A DNA stretch of 26,509 nucleotides from JBMNQS01 sp050944255. Its GTDB lineage: Bacteria > Bacillota > Clostridia > Christensenellales > Maliibacteriaceae. The stretch lies in NCBI GenBank assembly GCA_050944255.1, contig JBMNQS010000024.1, forward strand, positions 1 through 26,509. The letters are read 5' to 3'. Below, piece after piece: positions 21,285 through 26,509 of the stretch. The translations under genes were made by a program, and so were the position numbers. Numbering within the stretch: the first letter of the stretch is position 1; every line of letters begins with the position of its first letter. Under the pieces are notes generated by a model. The model was not told where the DNA came from. It did no database searches and worked only from the letters and a program-made list of their open reading frames with translations.

Positions 21285-21494
21285 TGCTCCAACCTCCTTC
21301 AAGTACCGTACAACTAGGATGCGCTTGATTTTCGTCATTTATACTTGCGAAAAAACACGATTAAAGGTAAATGCGGCGGCGGCGGCCACAGCGAATTTAG
21401 TTTCTTCGAAAATATGCCTTCGTATGCCGGCGCATTGTATAAAAATATCCGGCCAAAATAAAATAAGCTCATCAAATAATAAGGAGATTGTAAA

Positions 21495-21677
21495 ATGTCA
21501 AAAAAGCGAAAGAGCGGCATCAACCGCGATAACCAGATCAACCGAAAAGACCCTCCCCGCTTCGCCACCCAGGCCATTACCCAGGCCAATCACTATGAAG
21601 GCGAGGCGCAAATTCCCATCCCCAGCCAAAAAGCCATCACAGACGCCAAGCATTGGGTGGACGAAAATGAGCTGTAA
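21495..21677 (+). CDS. Small spore-surface-type protein (DUF3787/CDIF630_02480-like)
   Basis: A 60-residue hydrophilic protein. The C-terminal IPIPSQKAITDAKHWVDENE matches the conserved end of the small clostridial DUF3787 spore-surface family (IPSE...V..AKE.VD pattern), and FATQAITQANHYEG fits its middle. There is no signal peptide or membrane segment. AAGGAG lies about eight bases before the ATG. It is transcribed away from sigG. A CATTGTATA string at about 21432-21440 is one base off the CATANNNTA -10 of mother-cell sigma factors, which is suggestive only. The family assignment is from memory of its C-terminal motif. Confidence 0.65.
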   Translation: MSKKRKSGINRDNQINRKDPPRFATQAITQANHYEGEAQIPIPSQKAITDAKHWVDENEL

Positions 21678-21722
21678 ACGCAAAATCTTCTGAAAAGACT
21701 TAAAAAAACTCAGCGTAATCTC

Positions 21723-21752
21723 TTGGCAAAATAACCCTGCGTATGGTATCGT
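21723..21752 (+). promoter_or_regulatory. Possible promoter of the divIC-like gene
   Basis: TTGGCA (21723-21728), 18-base spacer ending in TGG, TATCGT (21747-21752). It is 42 bases before the start codon. Confidence 0.45.
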
Positions 21753-21794
21753 TATAGTACCCGCGCAAAGCAGTATGAGGAGATAGTCCCTTAA

Positions 21795-22094
21795 ATGGCC
21801 GTACGCAGACGGAAAATCCGCATCACGAAAAAAACGTTGGTCTTGCTCTTTAGCGCATTGACCGTTGTGCTTGTGGTGCAGTTTGTGCGCCTGGAGGGCC
21901 AGCTCAAAGCACAGCAGCAGAGCATGAGTGAACTGAATCAGCAGATCACCCAGGCCAAACTGGACAACGACGCCCTGGAAGAGCAGCTTGCCGCCGCCGA
22001 TTCCCAGGAGGCCATCGAACAAAAGGCGCGCGAGCAGCTGGGCTGGGTCAAGGAGGATGAACTGCTGTTCGTCATAGGAGACGGCCAGGAATAA
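21795..22094 (+). CDS. divIC: Septum formation initiator DivIC/FtsB-like protein
   Basis: A 99-residue bitopic cell-division protein. A basic N-terminus (MAVRRRKIRITKK) leads into one transmembrane helix at about 14-31 (TLVLLFSALTVVLVVQFV). A coiled coil follows at about 32-72 (QQSMSELNQQITQAKLDNDA). The conserved tail EAIEQKAREQLGWVKEDELL is diagnostic of FtsB/DivIC. In the divisome it would pair with FtsL and link to DivIB/FtsQ at the septum. GAGGAG lies upstream of the ATG. A strong terminator follows directly, so it is probably monocistronic although a ppx/gppA gene lies downstream in the same direction. Confidence 0.9.
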   Translation: MAVRRRKIRITKKTLVLLFSALTVVLVVQFVRLEGQLKAQQQSMSELNQQITQAKLDNDALEEQLAAADSQEAIEQKAREQLGWVKEDELLFVIGDGQE

Positions 22095-22107
22095 ATCCGG
22101 ATCATTC

Positions 22108-22140
22108 AATGGCGCAGCCGCAGGGCTGCGCCATTTTGTT
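22108..22140 (+). terminator. Terminator of the divIC-like gene
   Basis: Twelve-base perfect arms AATGGCGCAGCC (22108-22119) and GGCTGCGCCATT (22124-22135) with a four-base loop, then TTGTTT. The left arm contains an in-frame ATG for the next gene, which makes that upstream start a poor choice. Confidence 0.85.
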
Positions 22141-22177
22141 TCAACCGTTTCGTTGGTTTCGTTACAGGAGAAAACGT

Positions 22178-23083
22178 ATGAATCCCATTGCCGTAATCGA
22201 TATAGGCTCCAACTGCGTGCGTCTGATGCTGGCGCGGATACAGGACGGCCGGCTCAAGGACGTGCAAAAATTTCTGAAAATTACTCGTATCGCTCAGGGC
22301 GCCCACGCCTCCGGGCGCTTGGCGCAGGAAGCCATGGAGCGGACCGCGGCGGTTATAGACGATTACGTGCAAAGGGCCAAAGCCTTCAGCGCCACGGATA
22401 TCTGGGCTTACGCCACCTCCGCCGTACGGGACGCGCAAAATAAAGACGCCTTTATCCGGATGGTCAAAGATTGTACCGGAATCACCGCGGACGTGATCTC
22501 CGGCGAGGAAGAAAGCGCCATCGCATTTCTGGGCGCGGCGCAGGATGTAACCGTCCCCACTGCCGTGATCGATATCGGGGGCAGTAGCACCGAAATATCC
22601 ATGGGCCGCCGGGGCAAACGTATCTTCGGCATGAGCGCCCGCGTCGGCGCCGTGCGGGTCACGGAGCTCTTTGCCGCGTCGCTGGAGGCCGGAAGGCCGG
22701 ATGAGGCGCTGCGCTGGATCAGAAACGTTCTTTCCCCTATCGTCTTGGCCATGCCTGCGGCACCGCAGCAGATCATCGGCGTGGCGGGCACCATCACCAC
22801 CGTCGCCGCGCTGGAACTGGATATGTATGATTATGATCCCAAACGCATACAAAACAGGGTTTTATCATATGATACTGTATGCAAATGGGTAAACGTACTG
22901 CTTGAAAGCACGCTGAAAGAACGCCTTCAAATGCCCTGCATGCCGCCGGGACGGGCGGAAGTCATGCCCGCCGGTGCACTGATCCTCAAGGCCGCGCTGG
23001 AACTTTTGGGCCGGCGCGACATCATTATCTCCGACCGGGACGGGCTGGAAGGCTACGCCGTAAAAATGCTGCCGTCAAAATAA
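22178..23083 (+). CDS. ppx: Ppx/GppA family exopolyphosphatase/pppGpp phosphatase
   Basis: A 301-residue member of the actin-like ASKHA phosphatase family that removes phosphate from polyphosphate or pppGpp. Only the two-domain core is present, without the long C-terminal extension of enterobacterial PPX. Motifs are AVIDIGSNCVRLMLAR (5-20, phosphate 1), YATSAVRDAQNKDAF (78-92), ISGEEESAIAFLG (107-119, catalytic Glu region), AVIDIGGSSTEISMG (129-143, phosphate 2) and GVAGTITTVAALEL (201-214). The start MNPIAVIDIGSN has ACAGGAG seven bases upstream; an ATG at 22109 lies in the preceding terminator. Polyphosphate versus (p)ppGpp cannot be decided by eye. Confidence 0.9.
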   Translation: MNPIAVIDIGSNCVRLMLARIQDGRLKDVQKFLKITRIAQGAHASGRLAQEAMERTAAVIDDYVQRAKAFSATDIWAYATSAVRDAQNKDAFIRMVKDCTGITADVISGEEESAIAFLGAAQDVTVPTAVIDIGGSSTEISMGRRGKRIFGMSARVGAVRVTELFAASLEAGRPDEALRWIRNVLSPIVLAMPAAPQQIIGVAGTITTVAALELDMYDYDPKRIQNRVLSYDTVCKWVNVLLESTLKERLQMPCMPPGRAEVMPAGALILKAALELLGRRDIIISDRDGLEGYAVKMLPSK

Positions 23084-23107
23084 AATGGCTCTGCCAGTAA
23101 AAAATGG

Positions 23108-23136
23108 TTGACGAAACGCTTCAATTAAGCTATAGT
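23108..23136 (+). promoter_or_regulatory. Promoter of the initiator tRNA gene
   Basis: TTGACG (23108-23113), 17-base spacer, TATAGT (23131-23136), close to consensus as expected for a stable RNA. Transcription would start near 23143, giving a leader of about 24 bases. Confidence 0.8.
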
Positions 23137-23166
23137 AAACACCGTGCCCTTGCGGAACGCCCATAT

Positions 23167-23243
<77 letters not shown>

Positions 23244-23244
23244 T

Positions 23245-23282
23245 GAAAAACCCTGTAACCACCGAGGTTGCAGGGTTTTTAC
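23245..23282 (+). terminator. Terminator of the tRNA-fMet transcript
   Basis: AAAAACCCTGTAACC (23246-23260) pairs with GGTTGCAGGGTTTTT (23266-23280) with one T-G wobble and a five-base loop, ending in a T-run. It starts two bases after the tRNA CCA. Confidence 0.9.
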
Positions 23283-23283
23283 T

Positions 23284-23549
23284 ATGTCTGGATATTTGAG
23301 CTAAAAACGGGAATTTCCCTCCGATTTCCCTCCGATTAGGTGAAATTAGATGCAATTGGGTGAGCTTAGAGTGCGGTATATTTGATTTACGGGGTAATGA
23401 TATAAAGATAGAGGTAAAAGAAATTATCTTGTTTTAGAGAATATTTTCATTTCGACTATCTAGGGTATTCGTTCTGTTTATTACATTATTTTAACAATAT
23501 TTTGTTTGGTCCGCCTTTAGCATTCGAACTTTTAAGGCTTAAGGTAAAA
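23284..23549. other. AT-rich gap downstream of the tRNA, with a small tandem repeat
   Basis: No gene can be supported here. Two perfect tandem copies of TTTCCCTCCGA lie at 23314-23324 and 23325-23335. The rest is AT-rich and unstructured to the eye. The base composition changes from the GC-rich core to the AT-richer cassette within this stretch. It could hold one end of an old insertion beside the tRNA, but I see no integrase and no duplicated tRNA 3-prime end. Confidence 0.4.
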
Positions 23550-23690
23550 TCAGCCCAGTATTTCAACTATCTTTCCCGCGATGTGAGCCGGCTCCATAGA
23601 GGTAGTCCCAGTCACATGGATATCCGGTGCACGACGTAACTGTCAGATGGTCTGCAACCCAGTTACAATAAAACTGTTTTATCATATCGG
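23550..23690 (-). pseudogene. Possible remnant of a gene 3-prime end behind the FAD oxidoreductase
   Basis: One minus-strand frame reads LRRAPDIHVTGTTSMEPAHI then AGKIVEILG and a stop at 23550. It is a plausible protein C-terminus and resembles the end of small P-loop kinases. That frame is closed by a TGA just upstream near 23640, while the adjacent frame continues as QFYCNWVADHLTV from an ATG behind the oxidoreductase stop. A single frameshift would join them. I take it as a decayed gene fragment; the family is not identified. Confidence 0.3.
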
Positions 23691-23691
23691 C

Positions 23692-25161
23692 TCATCCATA
23701 CCTTTTCATGACTTTGTCATATACCTTGAAGCCTGAATCCACGGCCTGATGCGTGCCAAGGCCAAAGCCCTCGGTGTCGTTTCCCACAACATACAACCCG
23801 TCAACAGGCGTCTCGCCTTTTGGACGCTTCGGCCCGGCCTGTCCCAGCGAGTTGGCGATGCCGTATGCCTCGCCGCCCTGTTCGGGGAGGATTGCATCGT
23901 TGCCCACGTCCGGCACAATCGCTGTGGTCATGATTTCCGTGCGGCTGATTACTCCGGGTTCGTATAGTTCCGGGACAATCTTTCGGACGCCTTTTTCTAT
24001 GTACTCCAGATAGGGCTTTGGGTTAACGTGAATATCCGGCAGACACGAAACCACAGCGTAAATCACCTGTCTGCCCTTGGGAGCCATTTTGGGGTAAAGG
24101 GAGGTCGTACCAAGATAAATGTAGCCTCTTTCCGGTTTCGTTCCGCCGCGTTCCATGTCTTCAAATTCGCTGTATTTCGATACGCAGCCCTCGGGAAACA
24201 GCACCATCATGGGATCGGCTAACACAGGACGGCTCGTGAAATAGCGGTATCCGACACATGCGAGGTTGCTTTCCAGCCCTTTGATTTTTTCTATGTAGTC
24301 TGCGTCGAATTGCTCCTGGCCCACAAGCTTCAAGACCGTCTGGCGGATTCCCGCATTGCTGATGACAACAGGCGCAGTAAACTTTTCGCCCCTTTGTGTT
24401 GTGATGCCGCAGACGCTTGCGTCTTTTGTATCGATGGACGCCACGCGGGTATTCATCCGCAGCGTGCCGCCTTTTTCCTCCACCGTCCGCGCCATGACCT
24501 CAAAGAAATGTCCGACTCCTCCCTCGTAATAGCGCCCGCCGCTCCCCTTAACGGTCTGCTGAAACATTTTGACCATTTCTCCCGCTGCAACGCGGTCGGA
24601 GGTCATTTCAAAAGCGCCTTCCCCGAAGGTGGCCAGCATAAACGTACGGAAACCTGCCGGCATGGAGCCGAGGCTGTCGAGATACGCCATCGCGGAAATG
24701 GTGTAAAGCTCATTGATTTTCTCCTCCCGCATAGCGCGCAGTTTGCCAGCAATGCGCATAATTTGCGCAAGTGAACGAAATTGCCAGGGCTTCACACCGA
24801 TAAAGCCGAGCATTTTCAGTACGCCGGGAAACCGGAACCCCATCTGCCAGCTTGTAATTTTTCCATCCTTGTCCTCATAAAACAGCTTGCCGATCCCAAA
24901 ATCATCGCCCAATATGAGCTTGACCTGATCCTGCTTGCCAAGGGTTTGGCTGAGTTTTTCAAAAAGCGAGCCATGCTGCGGCACGCAGTTGATCGGGAAC
25001 AGCTCATAGGAAAAGCCGTCCTTATTTATGGTCATCATCCGGCCGCCGGGCCTCGGGTTTTTATCGATCAGCAGCACCCTTTTTCCGGAATTGGCCAATA
25101 GGCTTGCCGCAGTTGTTCCTCCCGGGCCCGCGCCAACTACAATGACATCATATTCATTCAT
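23692..25161 (-). CDS. FAD-dependent oxidoreductase of the phytoene desaturase (CrtI)/retinol saturase-like family
   Basis: A 489-residue flavoprotein. The N-terminal Rossmann motif VIVVGAGPGGTTAASLLANS (7-26) is followed by LLIDKNPRPGGRM, the FAD-binding GR motif of the CrtI/amine oxidase group. The C-terminus has GLYVVGNDTEGFGLGTHQAV, the matching FAD-closing segment of this family. The middle (SSGGRYYEGG-like GSGGRYYEGGVGHFFEVMAR) fits the CrtI-type substrate domain. It should oxidise or saturate C=C bonds in an isoprenoid or other lipid, but no carotenoid synthase gene is nearby, so the substrate is unknown. Start at the ATG nine bases behind AGGAGG. It follows the CrtC-like gene by about 70 bases in the same direction. 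G+C is visibly lower than in the rest of the window. Confidence 0.8.
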   Translation of the reverse strand: MNEYDVIVVGAGPGGTTAASLLANSGKRVLLIDKNPRPGGRMMTINKDGFSYELFPINCVPQHGSLFEKLSQTLGKQDQVKLILGDDFGIGKLFYEDKDGKITSWQMGFRFPGVLKMLGFIGVKPWQFRSLAQIMRIAGKLRAMREEKINELYTISAMAYLDSLGSMPAGFRTFMLATFGEGAFEMTSDRVAAGEMVKMFQQTVKGSGGRYYEGGVGHFFEVMARTVEEKGGTLRMNTRVASIDTKDASVCGITTQRGEKFTAPVVISNAGIRQTVLKLVGQEQFDADYIEKIKGLESNLACVGYRYFTSRPVLADPMMVLFPEGCVSKYSEFEDMERGGTKPERGYIYLGTTSLYPKMAPKGRQVIYAVVSCLPDIHVNPKPYLEYIEKGVRKIVPELYEPGVISRTEIMTTAIVPDVGNDAILPEQGGEAYGIANSLGQAGPKRPKGETPVDGLYVVGNDTEGFGLGTHQAVDSGFKVYDKVMKRYG

Positions 25162-25229
25162 GATCATAAACCTCCTGTCACAGTCATATCAAAGCCATTT
25201 AACGCACAGCAGGGTATACCCTCATTCGG

Positions 25230-26207
25230 TCATTTTCCCGTCCTTTTTAAGAGGGTAAAGGGAAATCTTTTGTTGTATACGCCGGGCAGCAATTCCACGA
25301 AGCACAGCCCGACCCGTTTGCCCTGACGGTTGTAGATTCCTGCCAACAGTTCGTAATACCCCATATTCATCTGCCCCTCCAACAGGGGGGTAACGGTATA
25401 CGCCTCGTCTTTCAGTCCGGGGACGGCAATCTCCCAGGCGGCGGAATATTGGGTCTGTCCATCCGGATACGTGAAATCCGTCGGCGTGATTACATAGTCG
25501 TTTAATCTTTGATAACTTCCGTCGGCGCGGATATAGGTTCCGTCCTGATACCGGCGCTGGGGAAAGGAAAACAGCATCATTTCCTCGTCGTCAAAGAAAC
25601 GCAGGGAAAACAATTCCCACATGCATCTGCGGTTGATGACGCCATAGGGTCCGCCCTGCTTGTCAAACCACGACTTGCCCTGTACTGCGCTTGTTTCTCC
25701 GTTCAAAACGAGCGTCCCGTCAGTTGGCATGTTGGTATAGGAATAATAAAGGGTCGTCTGCCCGGGTTTATCGATCCCCATCTGCAAAAGCCCGTTATCA
25801 CAGTGCCATATCGCGCCTTTTCCGTAATCAAGCGCCAGATCAAGCCTGAAATCCGCATGTCTGGCCGAAAGGAGCATCGCATCCTTTTGCTTGCGAAGAA
25901 CAGCGGTTTTTCCAAAGCCGACCGTATTTTCATCTATCGTAATGTTCCGGCCCGAAAGCGTAATGTCCTGAAAATAGTAGTGCTTCTTCGTTTCAAAATC
26001 CGTTAAGGCAAGCATGATGATATAGGGACAGAAAAAAAGCAGCTTGATCCGAAGCAGGGTAAATTGAAAAGAATACATCCTACCGGACGCATCATGGAAA
26101 TAGCCTGTAGTATACCACCACTCGGAACAGTTTTTGTGGACACCCCACTCCCGGTCAAAGCCTTCGTGGTTCGCCCCTTTATATAACGTCTTGGTAAATT
26201 TCGGCAT
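25230..26207 (-). CDS. CrtC/AttH lipocalin-like protein (carotenoid 1,2-hydratase-related)
   Basis: A 325-residue protein resembling the double-lipocalin CrtC/AttH family. The diagnostic region is SEWWYTTGYFHDASGRMYSF then QFTLLR, where the EWW motif starts the first barrel, followed by beta-rich sequence (YYFQDITLSG, LDLALDYGKG). GKSWFDKQGGPYG matches the family's central G-x-x-W-D-x-x-G element. There is no clear signal peptide. Family members hydrate carotenoids or act on lipid-like ligands; the true substrate is unknown. Start chosen as MPKFTKTLYK with GGAGGT seven bases upstream; the ATG two codons earlier is too close to it. It is first in an operon with the CrtI-like oxidoreductase and diverges from a TetR gene. 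Confidence 0.7.
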   Translation of the reverse strand: MPKFTKTLYKGANHEGFDREWGVHKNCSEWWYTTGYFHDASGRMYSFQFTLLRIKLLFFCPYIIMLALTDFETKKHYYFQDITLSGRNITIDENTVGFGKTAVLRKQKDAMLLSARHADFRLDLALDYGKGAIWHCDNGLLQMGIDKPGQTTLYYSYTNMPTDGTLVLNGETSAVQGKSWFDKQGGPYGVINRRCMWELFSLRFFDDEEMMLFSFPQRRYQDGTYIRADGSYQRLNDYVITPTDFTYPDGQTQYSAAWEIAVPGLKDEAYTVTPLLEGQMNMGYYELLAGIYNRQGKRVGLCFVELLPGVYNKRFPFTLLKRTGK

Positions 26208-26255
26208 GTGCATACCTCCGAATGATATTACCGCTTGATCTTTTATGCCGATCAC

Positions 26256-26301
26256 ATTATACTAACTATGTGTAATTTAAACAACAACGTGTTCGTTAAA
26301 T
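26256..26301 (-). promoter_or_regulatory. Promoter of the CrtC-like operon overlapped by a probable TetR operator
   Basis: Minus strand TTGTTT (26279-26284), 17-base spacer, perfect TATAAT (26256-26261). The -35 lies inside an imperfect inverted repeat, ATTTAAACAAC (26275-26285) against GTTCGTTAAAT (26291-26301), 9 of 11 positions matching. A second GTTCGTTAA is at 26335-26343, 44 bases from the first and just before the divergent regulator. This is the usual layout for a TetR repressor controlling a divergent operon and itself. Confidence 0.6.
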
Positions 26302-26373
26302 ATTGCCTATTATCTAACAATACGGAATGAAAGCGTTCGTTAATTCAAACAATATTTTTGACAGGAGATTGAA

Positions 26374-26509
26374 ATGAACCATCGAAAAGAGAAGGTTGAC
26401 CGCAGGGTTCTATACACAAAGATGTTTCTGCGGGAAAGCCTGCTGGAGTTGATGAGAGAAAAACCCATTGCCAAAATAACGCCAACCGAGCTTTGCCGCC
26501 ACGCAAAAA
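26374..26509 (+). CDS. TetR/AcrR family transcriptional regulator, N-terminal fragment, cut by window edge
   Basis: The 45 codons present read MNHRKEKVDRRVLYTKMFLR, then ESLLELMREKPIAKITPTEL and CRHAK. This is the first helix and start of the helix-turn-helix of a TetR-family DNA-binding domain: the RRVLYTK...F..LL.E.P...IT..E.C..A pattern. Ligand-binding and dimerisation parts lie outside the window. ACAGGAG lies seven bases upstream of the ATG. It is divergent from the CrtC-like operon and probably represses it through the repeats between them. Confidence 0.8.
   Translation, partial: MNHRKEKVDRRVLYTKMFLRESLLELMREKPIAKITPTELCRHAK

Noticed and set aside
22109..22177. Upstream ATG for the Ppx/GppA gene at 22109.
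   Set aside because: It lies in the left arm of a 12-bp terminator hairpin. The ATG at 22178 has AGGAG at the right distance and begins with the conserved first motif.
23284..23335. Attachment site of an integrated element beside the tRNA.
   Set aside because: No integrase gene and no duplicate of the tRNA 3-prime end can be seen, so the 11-bp tandem repeat alone does not support an att site.

Overview
The window looks like chromosomal DNA from an anaerobic, endospore-forming member of the Clostridia (Bacillota) with moderately high G+C. The clues are a sporulation sigma factor G, a small spore-surface-type protein, an HrcA/CIRCE-controlled groESL operon, a lipoprotein signal on an ABC binding protein, AGGAGG-type ribosome binding sites, and a multisubunit NAD(P)-linked [FeFe] hydrogenase. 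The genus cannot be named from sequence alone; a gut or rumen clostridial lineage such as Christensenellales is a guess.

Layout. 1-2138 (minus): type IIA topoisomerase pair, parE followed after one base by parC, which runs off the left edge. 2445-3431 (minus): an orphan sugar-type ABC binding lipoprotein. 3913-4254 (minus): a MIF-like tautomerase. 4255-5071: no gene, but a tandem array of 115-bp units, each holding several hairpins, then the terminator of the hydrogenase operon. 5072-13545 (minus): a ten-gene hydrogenase region. In transcription order it holds DRTGG protein, RsbW/RsbT-like ATPase, HydS-like [FeFe] hydrogenase-family sensor, second DRTGG protein and PHP phosphoesterase; then, after a 200-bp gap with three inverted repeats, NuoE-like HndA, a second GHKL ATPase, HndB, NuoF-like HndC and the catalytic [FeFe] subunit HndD. 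13630-15485 (minus): SPOR-domain membrane protein and dCMP deaminase. 15666-17804 (plus): promoter, CIRCE, groES, groEL, terminator. 17805-18303: a structured non-coding block with a second copy of the groEL terminator. 18376-19374 (plus): zinc-ribbon/Pro-Gln-rich/membrane/DUF3862-like protein, converging with prmA (19371-20333, minus) with a 4-base stop overlap. 20511-21284 (minus): sigG. 21495-23083 (plus): small spore protein, DivIC/FtsB-like protein, Ppx/GppA phosphatase. 23108-23280: initiator tRNA-fMet with its own promoter and terminator. 23284-26509: a visibly more AT-rich segment with a gene remnant, a phytoene-desaturase-like FAD oxidoreductase, a CrtC/AttH lipocalin-like protein and a divergent TetR regulator cut by the right edge.

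How the genes work together. HndA, HndB, HndC and HndD together carry the FMN site, NAD(P) site, Fe-S relay and H-cluster of a soluble, probably electron-bifurcating or NAD(P)H-linked hydrogenase. The upstream cassette has the parts of a signalling pathway: an H-cluster protein whose proton-transfer Cys is replaced by Ala, two ATPases of the anti-sigma/histidine-kinase fold, two DRTGG domains and a PHP phosphoesterase. My reading is that it senses H2 or redox state and tunes the neighbouring hydrogenase. The individual families are known; how this cassette signals is not established, and it is the most interesting system in the window. The right-hand AT-rich cassette looks like a small, regulated and possibly acquired isoprenoid- or lipid-modifying unit beside a tRNA gene.

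Limits: all family calls come from reading motifs by eye. No similarity search, folding program or composition calculation was run. Promoter and operator calls are pattern matches.
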